Assembly: GCF_900156335.1 (NCBI RefSeq)
Contig: NZ_FTMZ01000028.1
Coordinates: 1-54,094, forward strand
Length of the DNA: 54,094 nt
Direction: 5' to 3'
Source: Sphaerotilus natans
GTDB lineage: Bacteria > Pseudomonadota > Gammaproteobacteria > Burkholderiales > Burkholderiaceae_C
Part shown: positions 1 through 7,696 of the stretch, in pieces
Layout of the letters: every line of letters begins with the position of its first letter
Numbering within the stretch: the first letter of the stretch is position 1
The notes under the pieces: generated by a model
The model's database searches: none
Told to the model about the DNA's origin: nothing
What the model saw: the letters and a program-made list of their open reading frames with translations, nothing else
Made by a program: the position numbers and the translations under genes

Positions 1-77
1 ACCAGCAGGGAGTAGGCGATGGGAATGCCCAGGGCCATGGCGCCGAGCAGGGAGCCGAGGAAGATGAAGACGGTCAT
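1..77 (-). CDS. TRAP transporter large permease (DctM), N-terminal fragment
   Basis: Only the first 25 or so codons are inside the window; the gene runs off the left edge. The ATG at 77 gives MTVFIFLGSLLGAMALGIPI followed by AYSLL, a hydrophobic start typical of the 12-helix DctM/SiaM subunit that forms the sodium-driven channel of TRAP transporters. It follows a DctQ gene and a DctP gene on the same strand with short gaps, the usual P-Q-M order. The family call rests on this short segment plus context, so the substrate cannot be read from it. Confidence 0.8.
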   Translation of the reverse strand, partial: MTVFIFLGSLLGAMALGIPIAYSLL

Positions 78-110
78 GGAATCGGTACCCGGAGACAGGG
101 GAGGGCGAGA

Positions 111-665
111 TCAGTGGCGGGCCGCAGCGGCGTCCTTGTGGGCGGCCTCGAGCTGGGCGAGGTCCTCGGACTCCTGGACCAGGACAAGCTCGTCGTCGGA
201 GAGGCGCCCGGAGAGGGTGCGCAGCAGCTGGCCGACGAGAATGAGGCCGGAGAGGACGGCGAAGACGACGCCGGAGAGGTAGAACCAGCCCACGGAGAGG
301 CCGCTGACCGGGGCCTCGACCTCGCGGTTGATCTGGACCTGGGCCCAGGCGCCCGACAGCAGCAGCCAGGTGACGAAGAGCATGGCGAGCTGGGCGATGA
401 CCAGGCAGACGATCTTGCCGGAGCGCCCGAGCTGGCCCACGAGCATGTCGGTGCCGAGGTGGCCGTTGTCCTTGAGGGCGACCACGGCGCCCAGGAAGGT
501 CATCCAGACGAAGAGCCAGCGCGAGAGCTCCTCGCTGATGGTGATGCCGGAGTTGAAGACATAGCGCAGCACCACGTTGCCGAACACCAGCACCACCATC
601 GCCGCCAGCAGCAGCCCCATCACGGCTTCCAGCAGCCGGCAGAAATCGTCCAGAACCTTGGCCAT
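111..665 (-). CDS. TRAP transporter small permease (DctQ)
   Basis: A protein of 184 residues with four hydrophobic stretches (about residues 10-32, 47-65, 86-108 and 127-148), the expected topology for the small membrane subunit that docks the binding protein onto DctM. The conserved DctQ features are present: a first helix followed by RYVFN and then SEELSRWLFVW. A GTG lies one codon upstream (668), but AGGAG is 7 bases from the ATG at 665 and only 4 from the GTG, so I prefer the ATG. It sits between dctP (710-1729) and dctM (1-77) in one operon and would act in the cytoplasmic membrane. Confidence 0.88.
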   Translation of the reverse strand: MAKVLDDFCRLLEAVMGLLLAAMVVLVFGNVVLRYVFNSGITISEELSRWLFVWMTFLGAVVALKDNGHLGTDMLVGQLGRSGKIVCLVIAQLAMLFVTWLLLSGAWAQVQINREVEAPVSGLSVGWFYLSGVVFAVLSGLILVGQLLRTLSGRLSDDELVLVQESEDLAQLEAAHKDAAAARH

Positions 666-709
666 CACCTGTCTCCTCGTGGGTCGTCTTCAGTTCATGC
701 CGGAGCCGC

Positions 710-1729
710 TCATTGGCCGGCGCGCACCTTCTCGACAGACGCGTACACCTCCTTGACCAGCGGCTCGCCCAGCTCGCGGGTGAACTTGTCCAGCACCGGC
801 TTGGAGCGCTCGCGCAGCTTGGCGATCTCGGCGGCGGGCAGCTCGTGCACGTTCATGCCGCGCTTCTTCAGCTCGGCCAGCACCTTGGCGGCCTCGTCGC
901 GCGCGACCTTGCGCTGGTAGAGCGCCGTCTCCTGGGCCGCCTCGCGCAGGATCTTCTGCTCCACCGGCGAGAGCTTGTCCCAGAACTTCTTGCTGACGAT
1001 GACCGCCTGCGGCGTGTACATGTGGTTGGTCAGCGTCAGGTGCTTGGACACCTCGTTGTACTTGCCGTCGAGGATGTTGAGCAGCGGGTTGGTCATGCCG
1101 TCGATGGCGCCCTGCTCCAGCGCCGAGTAGGTCTCGGTGAAGGGCATCGGCACCGGCGAGGCGCCCATGGCCTTCATGAACTCGGTGTAGATCGGCGTGG
1201 GGATCACGCGCATCTTCATGCCGTTGAAGTCGTCGGCCTTGGTGATCGGCTTCTTGACGGTGTGGATGTGGCGAAAGCCCAGGTCCCAGTAGGCCAGGCC
1301 GACCAGACCGCGCTCCTGCAGCTTGTCGAGCAGGCGGCGGCCGATCGGGCCGTCGGCCAGCGCGTCGGCCTCCTTCGTGTTGGCGAACAGGAAGGGGAAG
1401 TCGAAGATCGCCATCTCCTTGACGTTGCCCGCCAGCAGGCTGGCGTTCATCACCGTCATCTCGACGGTGCCGCCCTGCATGGCCGAGACGGTCTGCAGGT
1501 CCGGGCCGAGCGCGCCGCCGGGGAAGGGCCTGACGGTGATCTTGCCGCCGGTCTTGGCCGCGACGATCTCGGCGAACTTCTCGACGCCCATCACCTGCGG
1601 ATGGCCCTTGTTGCTGGCCGACGGGAACTTGATGGTGCGGGTCTCGATGTCGTTGGCATGACCAAGGTTGCAGGCCAGCAGCGCAGCCGAGGCCAGCAGC
1701 GACAGCGAAAGACGGCGAAGGATGTTCAT
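710..1729 (-). CDS. TRAP transporter solute-binding protein (DctP family)
   Basis: A periplasmic binding protein of 339 residues. The N-terminus has two arginines, a hydrophobic core to about residue 20 and then an AHA-like cleavage region ending in GHAND; an LLAC motif just before it leaves a lipoprotein anchor possible. The family block KMRVIPTPIYTEF followed by YSALEQGAIDGMTNP contains the conserved arginine that binds the ligand carboxylate. AGGAG lies 6 bases upstream of the ATG. It is followed by dctQ and dctM and preceded by a shikimate-dehydrogenase-like gene, so the ligand is probably a hydroxylated ring acid or similar carboxylate; that is inference. Confidence 0.9.
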   Translation of the reverse strand: MNILRRLSLSLLASAALLACNLGHANDIETRTIKFPSASNKGHPQVMGVEKFAEIVAAKTGGKITVRPFPGGALGPDLQTVSAMQGGTVEMTVMNASLLAGNVKEMAIFDFPFLFANTKEADALADGPIGRRLLDKLQERGLVGLAYWDLGFRHIHTVKKPITKADDFNGMKMRVIPTPIYTEFMKAMGASPVPMPFTETYSALEQGAIDGMTNPLLNILDGKYNEVSKHLTLTNHMYTPQAVIVSKKFWDKLSPVEQKILREAAQETALYQRKVARDEAAKVLAELKKRGMNVHELPAAEIAKLRERSKPVLDKFTRELGEPLVKEVYASVEKVRAGQ

Positions 1730-1787
1730 GGTTGTCTCCTGGGTGAATGGAACAGCGGGAAATGGAACGAGGGTGTGACGTGTGCGA

Positions 1788-2633
1788 TCAGGCGGTGATC
1801 ACCTGGCGCACGCCAGAGAGGTCCGCACGCATCGCGCGGGCCACTTCGGGCAGGCCGAAGAATTCGAGATAGGCCGGCACCTGCTGCACCAGCATCTCGA
1901 AGCCAGCATGGGCCTCGATGCCGCGCGCGGCGCAGGCGCGCATCAGCGGCGTCGTGGCCGACTTCATCAGGATGTCGAAGACCTGCGTGCCGGGCTCGAT
2001 GCGCTCGACATCGAGCGGCAGCGGATCTGCGGGGTTCATGCCCAGCGGCGTGGCCTGGATGATCAGGTCGTGGCCGGCCGGATCGGCGCTGGCGGCGTGC
2101 AGGCGCGGGCCCGAGCCCTCGGACTGCAGGCGCTCGACCAGGCGCCGGGCACGGTCGCCCAGGTCGTGGATCGAGAGCTGGGCGATGGGCGTGTCCAGCA
2201 GCGCGGCGGCGATGGCCGCGCCGGCGCCGCCCGCGCCCAGCAGCAGCACGCGCCGGCCCGCCAGCGCGATGCCGTGGTGGGCCAGCGCGCCCACCAGGCC
2301 CAGGCCGTCGAACAGCGCGCCTTCGAGCGTGCCGTCAGCCGCACGCCGCACCGCATTGACCGAGCCGGCGCGCCGGCCGTGCACGTCGATGCCCGACAGC
2401 GCCGGCAGCAGCGCCGGCTTGTGTGGCACCGTCGCCCACAGCCCGGCGATGCTGCCCGAGCCGAGCACCTCGCGGGCGAAGCTGGCGGCGCGGCCCGCCG
2501 GCACATGGGCGGGCACCAGCACCGCATCGATGTCGTGCTGTTGGAAGATGCGGTTGAACAGGACCGGCGCGCGGACCTGGGCAACCGGGTCGCCGATCAC
2601 CATGAAGACGCGGGTCTGGCCGGAAATGTGCAT
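1788..2633 (-). CDS. Shikimate dehydrogenase-like oxidoreductase (paralogue 1, divergent site)
   Basis: 281 residues with the AroE fold: an N-terminal substrate domain, TVPHK with the catalytic lysine near residue 70, and a nucleotide motif GAGGAGAA near residue 138. It differs from true AroE at substrate contacts: the usual SxSP serine pair is VRAP, and the usual NTDG is LFDG, which keeps the aspartate but loses Asn-Thr. This favours a catabolic NAD(P)-dependent dehydrogenase for a quinate- or shikimate-like ring acid over the biosynthetic enzyme. It is the first gene of an operon with dctP, dctQ and dctM and is divergent from an IclR gene. No good ribosome site precedes the ATG at 2633. Confidence 0.78.
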   Translation of the reverse strand: MHISGQTRVFMVIGDPVAQVRAPVLFNRIFQQHDIDAVLVPAHVPAGRAASFAREVLGSGSIAGLWATVPHKPALLPALSGIDVHGRRAGSVNAVRRAADGTLEGALFDGLGLVGALAHHGIALAGRRVLLLGAGGAGAAIAAALLDTPIAQLSIHDLGDRARRLVERLQSEGSGPRLHAASADPAGHDLIIQATPLGMNPADPLPLDVERIEPGTQVFDILMKSATTPLMRACAARGIEAHAGFEMLVQQVPAYLEFFGLPEVARAMRADLSGVRQVITA

Positions 2634-2681
2634 GAAGGAAACGGAGGCGGGTCGTGAAACAAGGGCGGGGCGTGGAGGCGC

Positions 2682-2689
2682 ACTCTAGG
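2682..2689 (-). promoter_or_regulatory. Candidate -10 element CCTAGAGT for the operon starting at 2633
   Basis: On the minus strand this reads CCTAGAGT, about 50 bases before the start of the shikimate-dehydrogenase-like gene. The same octamer occurs at 14962-14969 and 19520-19527 before two other catabolic operons, which raises its likelihood as a sigma-70 -10 box. No convincing -35 element is visible, as expected for an activator-dependent promoter. Confidence 0.35.
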
Positions 2690-2728
2690 GTGATGAACCG
2701 CGCCGGACCAGATGATGCACCCGCGTCA

Positions 2729-2766
2729 TGACCGATAATCGGATCACTTTGTCCGTTGATCGGTCA
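2729..2766. promoter_or_regulatory. Candidate IclR operator (inverted repeat)
   Basis: Eight-base arms TGACCGAT (2729-2736) and ATCGGTCA (2759-2766) are perfect inverted repeats. The left part also holds the 11-base palindrome CCGATAATCGG (2732-2742). The site ends five bases before the IclR start codon and lies in the divergent gap between that gene and the TRAP/dehydrogenase operon, where it could control both. Assignment to this regulator is by position only. Confidence 0.55.
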
Positions 2767-2771
2767 TTTTT

Positions 2772-3572
2772 ATGGAAAACCCTGAACCGCTGCCGCCGTC
2801 CGAACCCCGCCGCCAGGCCATCGATCCGGCCGACCTGATCGTCGGCCTGGGCCGCGGGCTGGCGGTGATCGAGTCCTTCGACGACGAGCATGCGCGCATG
2901 ACCTGCGCCGAGGTGGCCGAGCGCACCGGGCTGCCGCGCACCTCGGCGCGGCGCCACCTGCTGAGCCTGTGCCACTACGGCTACGCCGACACCGACGGCA
3001 AGCGCTTCTGGCTGTCGCCGCGGGTGCTGCGGCTGGGCCAGAGCTACCTGGAGAGCGCGCGGCTGCCGCGCCTGGTCCAGCCCTTCATCCAGCGCCTGTC
3101 GATGCAGTGCGGCGAGACCGCCAACGTCAGCGTGCTCGACGGCCACGAGATCGTCTACGTGGCACGCAGCAACAGCCCGCGGGTGGTGTCGATCGGCTTT
3201 CTGGCCGGCGCGCGGGTGCCCGCGCATGTGGTCGCCCCCGGCCCGGTGCTGCTGGCCGAATTGAGCGAGGAGGCGCAGACCGCCTGGCTGGACCGGCACG
3301 AGTTCGCCGCCTTCACCGCCAGCACGCCGGTCGACCGGGCGGGCTTCGCCGAGCAGGTGCAGCTGGCGCGCCGGCGCGGCTGCGGCATCTCGGTGGGCCA
3401 GCTCGACGGTGGCCTGAGCGGCGTGGCCGTGCCGCTCAAGGATCGCCGTGGCGAATGCCGCGCCGCGCTGGGCATGACGCTGCAGACCGCCGCCTGGAGC
3501 GAGGCCCGCATCGTCGAGACGCTGCTGCCGCCGCTGCTGGAGACGGCCGCGACGCTTCGCGTGCTGCTGTAG
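2772..3572 (+). CDS. IclR family transcriptional regulator (PcaR/PobR-like)
   Basis: 266 residues. An N-terminal winged helix-turn-helix (about residues 20-80) starts with GLGRGLAVIESFD and contains the recognition region GLPRTSARRHLLSL. The C-terminal half is an IclR effector domain. The GLxRGLxVIE opening is typical of the IclR branch that controls aromatic and hydroaromatic acid catabolism. It is divergent from the dehydrogenase/TRAP operon at 1-2633, its likely target. The ATG lacks a Shine-Dalgarno sequence and follows a T-run, so the message may be nearly leaderless. The ligand is unknown. Confidence 0.9.
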   Translation: MENPEPLPPSEPRRQAIDPADLIVGLGRGLAVIESFDDEHARMTCAEVAERTGLPRTSARRHLLSLCHYGYADTDGKRFWLSPRVLRLGQSYLESARLPRLVQPFIQRLSMQCGETANVSVLDGHEIVYVARSNSPRVVSIGFLAGARVPAHVVAPGPVLLAELSEEAQTAWLDRHEFAAFTASTPVDRAGFAEQVQLARRRGCGISVGQLDGGLSGVAVPLKDRRGECRAALGMTLQTAAWSEARIVETLLPPLLETAATLRVLL

Positions 3573-3604
3573 CCGTGCGGCCGGGCGTGCGGCGGCGGCG
3601 CGGC

Positions 3605-4429
3605 TCACGCCCGTGGCGGCAGCCCGGCCAGCAGCCGGCGCGTGGCCTCGACCGCCTGGCACGCCCAGGCGACGTGGCCCAGTTCGCGCGCGCGCGACTC
3701 GCTCGGGATCTCGATGCTGATCGGCAGATCGTCGGGCAGCGCGCCGAGCAGGCCGGCCAGGTCGATGCCGCCCTCGCCGGGCAGCAGCCGCTCGCAGCGG
3801 GCATCGAAGATCATCGCCTCGACCGTGTCCGGCCCCGGCACGCGGCCGTCGCAGACCTGCACATAGTTCAGGCGCGCGTGCGGCAGCGCCGCCACATCGG
3901 CCAGCGTGCTGGCCGAGCGGGCGAAGTGCAGCGCGTCCACCAGCACGCCGCCGTTGGGCTGATCGGCCGCGGCCACCACCCGCGCGGCGGTGCGCACGTC
4001 GGCCACCGCCGTCCAGGGCATGCACTCCAGGTCGGCGGTCAGCCCGTGCGCGGCGGCGGCCTCGCACAGCCGCGCGAACGCGTCGGTCAGGCGGGCCTCG
4101 TCGGGGTCGTCGCCGGCGACCAGCACATGGCGCCCGCCGAGCTGCTCTCCGATCTCGAGGAAGCGCCGCCAGGCCTCGAGCGAGAAGTCCGCCCCGAGGC
4201 GCACCACCTCCAGGTCGAGCACCCGCACGCCGGTGTCGCGCACCGCCGCGAGCGTCTCGCGCAGCAGCTCGGGCCGCTCGGCCAGCGCGTGGTGCACGCC
4301 CCCCGGCGCCGAGGGCAGCAGGCGCAGGCCCACGCCCTGGCAGCCGACTTCGGCGGCGATCTGCAGGAAGCGCGGCGGCTCGACGGGCAGCGCCACCAGC
4401 TGCGCCAGCGACAGCAGTCGTTGCGTCAT
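3605..4429 (-). CDS. Sugar phosphate isomerase/epimerase-type TIM-barrel enzyme, possible ring-acid dehydratase
   Basis: 274 residues of the xylose-isomerase-like TIM-barrel (AP endonuclease 2) superfamily. Likely divalent-metal ligands are spread in family order: Glu in LECMPW, Asp-Ala-Leu-His in VDALHFAR, Gln/Asp in NYVQVCDG and Glu in ISIEIPSES. 3-Dehydroshikimate dehydratases (AsbF/QuiC type) belong to this superfamily, and the neighbours include two shikimate-dehydrogenase-like genes, so a dehydratase that helps aromatise a ring acid is plausible but not proven. GGAG lies just upstream of the ATG at 4429. It is the last gene of the operon that begins at about 8710. Confidence 0.75.
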   Translation of the reverse strand: MTQRLLSLAQLVALPVEPPRFLQIAAEVGCQGVGLRLLPSAPGGVHHALAERPELLRETLAAVRDTGVRVLDLEVVRLGADFSLEAWRRFLEIGEQLGGRHVLVAGDDPDEARLTDAFARLCEAAAAHGLTADLECMPWTAVADVRTAARVVAAADQPNGGVLVDALHFARSASTLADVAALPHARLNYVQVCDGRVPGPDTVEAMIFDARCERLLPGEGGIDLAGLLGALPDDLPISIEIPSESRARELGHVAWACQAVEATRRLLAGLPPRA

Positions 4430-4445
4430 GACGGCTCCTTCGGGC

Positions 4446-5069
4446 TCACTTCAGCGGCGACACCGCGGTCGGCAGGTAGATGCCGGACTTCATCTGCGGC
4501 ATCAGCCAGGCCGGGCCGCCCACCGGCGGCCACACGCCCTGGCTGACCGCATCGGCGCGCGCCTTCGAGCGCTCGTTCAGCGAGGCCGCAGGCCAGATGT
4601 GGGTGATGCGCGGCGTGCCCTCCAGCGCGTACATCGCGATCGTGCACGGCGAGATGCGGGTGCGCTCGGGCAGCGCCTTCTCCCAGGCCGCCAGCGTGGG
4701 CTGCAGGCCGCCGGTCTTGAGCTCGTAGCTGCGGATCTCGTAGATCGGGCCGAAGCTGCCCGGCTCGACCGGCGCCATCCACGGGAAGGGCGCGTAGCCG
4801 GCCAGGTCCATGCGGGTGAGGAAGTCGGCGCAGCCGAAGGGGTTGGCGGCCATCAGCGTACGGCGGCGCTCGCGCGACATCTCGGCTTCGCTGGCGAAGC
4901 CGCGCAGCACCACCAGCTCGTTGAGCGCGCCGATGTCGGAGAACCAGCAGCCCAGCAGCGTGCCGGCGGCCTCCGGATCGCGGCTCCAGGCCTCGACCGC
5001 GGTGGCGGCCGTGGGCGTGGTGCCCAGGCGCAGGGTCAGCGTGGCGAGTTCATAGACGGCGTGGCTCAT
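4446..5069 (-). CDS. NIPSNAP family protein
   Basis: 207 residues made of two related halves of a ferredoxin-like alpha/beta barrel. The second half begins with YEIRSYELKTG, the classic NIPSNAP signature (Y-E-x-R-x-Y-x-L). Small NIPSNAP proteins occur in many bacterial catabolic operons, but their reaction is not established. The start codon overlaps the stop of the upstream flavoprotein (ATGA at 5066-5069), so the two are translationally coupled. No signal peptide is seen, so it is cytoplasmic. A role next to the flavoprotein is inferred only from that coupling. Confidence 0.82.
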   Translation of the reverse strand: MSHAVYELATLTLRLGTTPTAATAVEAWSRDPEAAGTLLGCWFSDIGALNELVVLRGFASEAEMSRERRRTLMAANPFGCADFLTRMDLAGYAPFPWMAPVEPGSFGPIYEIRSYELKTGGLQPTLAAWEKALPERTRISPCTIAMYALEGTPRITHIWPAASLNERSKARADAVSQGVWPPVGGPAWLMPQMKSGIYLPTAVSPLK

Positions 5070-6847
5070 CGGGTCAGGTCCTTGGATCGTTCGGAAAGGG
5101 AAAGGGAGGCGGAGATCGGGCGGGGCGGGGTGCCCACGGGCAGGCCGGCGGCGTCATGGGCGGCGAGGAAGCCGAAGGTCATGCCGGGCCCGAGCGTGAT
5201 GCCGCCGCTGGGGTAGCAGCCGCCCATCACGCTGGCCTGGTCGTTGCCGACCGCCCACAGGCCGGCAATCGGCGTGCGGTCGGCGCTCAGCACCCGCGCG
5301 CGGGCGTCGGTGCGCAGACCGGCGAAGGTGCCCAGGCTGCCGGGCAGGATCTCGACGGCGTAGAAGGGCGCCTGCTCGATCGGCGCGACGCAGGGGTTGG
5401 GGCCGGGATGGCTCGCATCGCCCTGCATGCGGTTGTAGGGCGTGCCGCCGCGGTCGAAGGCGGGGTCGAGGCCGTCGCGGGCGGCCGCGTTGTATTCGGC
5501 CAGCGTGCGCTCGAAGGCGGTCGGCTCGATGCCGCAGGCCGCCGCCAGCGCCGCCGGCGTGCGGCCCCGGCGCAGGTAGCCCGAGCGCAGCGCCGGCCCC
5601 AGCGGCAGCGGCGCCGGGCGCACATGACCCAGGCCGTAGCGGCGGATGAAGCGGTGGTCGCAGACCAGCCAGGCGCGCATCGGCTCGTCCGGGGGCGTGG
5701 CGGCCTGCAGCGCGCTCATCAGGTCGTGGTAGGAATCGGCCTCGTTGGCGAAGCGCCGGCCGTGGCGGGTGACCGCGATCAGGCCGGGCTTGCCGCGCTC
5801 GATCAGGTGCGGGAAATGCCCCACCGAGCCATCGGCGCGCACCACCCGCGACACCGGCGCCCAGGCCACCGGCGAGGCGCCGCAGGCGACCTGGCCGCCC
5901 GCCGCCTCGCCCAGACGCAGGCCATCGCCGGTGTTCTCGGGCGGCGCGGCCGACCAGTGGTGGTTGCCGTCCTGGCGCGCGATCAGCGCCGCCAGCCGCG
6001 CGGGGTCGTGCGGGAAGCCGCCGCAGGCCAGCACCACGCCGGCCAGCGCCTCGACCGTCCGCTCGGCGCCGGCGCTCGTGCCCAGCACCGCGCCGGTGAC
6101 GCGGCCCTGCGCGTCCTGCAGCAGCCGGCGCACCGGCGCCGAGGTGCGGATCTCCACGCCGCGCTCCAGCGCCGAGGCCGCCAGCCGCGCCACCAGCGCA
6201 TTGCCGTTGACCAGATGCCGGCCTCGGCCGTGCACCAGGCGCTGGGCCAGGTGGCGGCTCACCCGGCGCGCGGCGTGCGTCAGGCTCGCCGCGGAGCGGG
6301 TGACGTTCATGAAATGCTTCAGGTCCGCGCCGCTGGCGATGCCCATGCCCAGGAAGGAGATCAGGTCCAGCGGCGGGCGCATCCGGTGCAGATGGGCCCC
6401 GAGCCGGCGGCCGTCGAAGGGCGCGGCGCAGACCGAGCGCCCGCCGGTGCGCGCGCCGGGGCTGCGGCCGTGGAAGTCGGGGATGGCGTTGCCGTCGATG
6501 AAGTCCACCGCGGTGTGCTCGCGCAGGAAGGAGATCATGCGGTGGCCGTTCTCCAGGAAGGCCTGGATGCGCGCCTCGTCCATCTGCGCGCCCAGCTCGT
6601 GGCGCAGGTAGGTGAGCGGCTCCTCGGGCGGCTCGGCCAGGCCGGCCTCGCGCGCGAGCGGGTTGTGCGGGATCCACAGCCAGCCGCCCGACCAGGCGCT
6701 GGTGCCGCCGAACTGCGCGGCCTTCTCGGCCACCAGCACCTTCATGCCGAGCGCGGCGGCGGTCACCGCGGTGGCCAGCCCGGCCGCGCCGGAGCCGATC
6801 ACCAGCAGATCGACCGTCTCGGCGTCACGTGGGTCGCGGGCCACCAC
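5066..6847 (-). CDS. FAD-dependent ring ketone dehydrogenase, 3-ketosteroid-delta-1-dehydrogenase-like
   Basis: 593 residues of the fumarate reductase/KstD flavoprotein superfamily. The FAD dinucleotide motif GSGAAG is at residues 18-23, followed by GGTSAWSGG. The C-terminus carries YPSGGITLGPGMTFGFLA with Tyr545 and Gly549 spaced as in the Y-P-x-x-G active-site block of ketosteroid delta-1-dehydrogenases, which abstract hydrogens beside a ring ketone. The substrate is not necessarily a steroid: flanking shikimate-dehydrogenase-like genes suggest a cyclohexanone-type acid. The start is GTG (6847 or 6844) after a GAGG-like site. The 3' end overlaps the NIPSNAP start. No signal peptide or Tat motif is seen, so it is probably cytoplasmic. 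Confidence 0.82.
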   Translation of the reverse strand: MVARDPRDAETVDLLVIGSGAAGLATAVTAAALGMKVLVAEKAAQFGGTSAWSGGWLWIPHNPLAREAGLAEPPEEPLTYLRHELGAQMDEARIQAFLENGHRMISFLREHTAVDFIDGNAIPDFHGRSPGARTGGRSVCAAPFDGRRLGAHLHRMRPPLDLISFLGMGIASGADLKHFMNVTRSAASLTHAARRVSRHLAQRLVHGRGRHLVNGNALVARLAASALERGVEIRTSAPVRRLLQDAQGRVTGAVLGTSAGAERTVEALAGVVLACGGFPHDPARLAALIARQDGNHHWSAAPPENTGDGLRLGEAAGGQVACGASPVAWAPVSRVVRADGSVGHFPHLIERGKPGLIAVTRHGRRFANEADSYHDLMSALQAATPPDEPMRAWLVCDHRFIRRYGLGHVRPAPLPLGPALRSGYLRRGRTPAALAAACGIEPTAFERTLAEYNAAARDGLDPAFDRGGTPYNRMQGDASHPGPNPCVAPIEQAPFYAVEILPGSLGTFAGLRTDARARVLSADRTPIAGLWAVGNDQASVMGGCYPSGGITLGPGMTFGFLAAHDAAGLPVGTPPRPISASLSLSERSKDLTR

Positions 6848-6856
6848 GGCGGCGCC

Positions 6857-7690
6857 TCAACGGGGCTGGCGCGGCTGCGCCGCCAGCGCGCCGTCTTCCA
6901 GCAGGAAGTCGACCATGCGCTCGCACACCGCGGCGAACATGCCAGCGCCCACCTGCGTGCGGCAGCCCAGCGAGCGCGCCACCTCCAGCAGCGGCGTGAC
7001 CGCCGGCGCGGTGATGACATCGCCCACGAACATCTCGCCCGTCAGGCGCGAGACATCGACCGGCAGCGCGTCGTCCGGGCGCATGCCCGCCGGCGTGGCG
7101 TTGAAGACCACGTCGAAGCCGCTCGGGTCGGTCGAGCCGGCGCGCACCCGCTCGCCGTGGCGCTCGCGCAGGCGCCGGATCAGGCCGTCGCGTTTCGCGC
7201 CGTCGCCGTCATGGATGGCCAGCTCGGCCGCGCCGGCGTCGAGCACCGCCTGCGCGATCGCGGTGCCGGCGCCGCCGGCGCCCACCAGCAGCACGCGCCG
7301 GCCCTCGATCACGCAGCCCTCGGCGCGCTGCGCCTCGACGAAGCCCAGGCCGTCGGCGTGGTCGCCGTGCCAGCGGCCGTCGGCGTTGCGGCGCATCACG
7401 TTGACGCCTTCGAGGAAATGCGCCCGCTCGGTGGCGGTGGCGCACAGCCGGTAGGTCTCCAGCTTGTGCGGCACGGTCAGGATCAGGCCGTCGACATTGC
7501 GTGCCAGGCTCAGGCCCGCGATGAAGCCGGCCAGATCGGCCGGGGCGACATGGATCGGGATGACCACCGCGTTGACGCCGCGGTCGATCAGCCGCTGCGT
7601 GACGCCCGAGGGCGACTTCACCTGGGCGATCGGGTCCCCGAGGATGGCAATGACGCGGGTGGCCCCGCTGAGGGTGTCGGCGATGTTCAT
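6857..7690 (-). CDS. Shikimate dehydrogenase-like oxidoreductase (paralogue 2, divergent site)
   Basis: 277 residues with AroE architecture: ILGDPIAQVKSP at the N-terminus, TVPHK with the catalytic lysine near residue 81, and GAGGAGTAIA for NAD(P). The NTDG block of true AroE is HADG, so the catalytic aspartate is kept while the Asn-Thr pair is lost. Only one serine of the usual SxSP pair remains. With paralogue 1 (1788-2633) it shares the GDPxAQV motif, suggesting both belong to one catabolic subfamily. It lies between an orphan DctP gene and the KstD-like flavoprotein with gaps of 6 and 9 bases, clearly one operon. A quinate- or shikimate-like substrate is inferred. Confidence 0.78.
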   Translation of the reverse strand: MNIADTLSGATRVIAILGDPIAQVKSPSGVTQRLIDRGVNAVVIPIHVAPADLAGFIAGLSLARNVDGLILTVPHKLETYRLCATATERAHFLEGVNVMRRNADGRWHGDHADGLGFVEAQRAEGCVIEGRRVLLVGAGGAGTAIAQAVLDAGAAELAIHDGDGAKRDGLIRRLRERHGERVRAGSTDPSGFDVVFNATPAGMRPDDALPVDVSRLTGEMFVGDVITAPAVTPLLEVARSLGCRTQVGAGMFAAVCERMVDFLLEDGALAAQPRQPR

Positions 7691-7696
7691 GTGATT

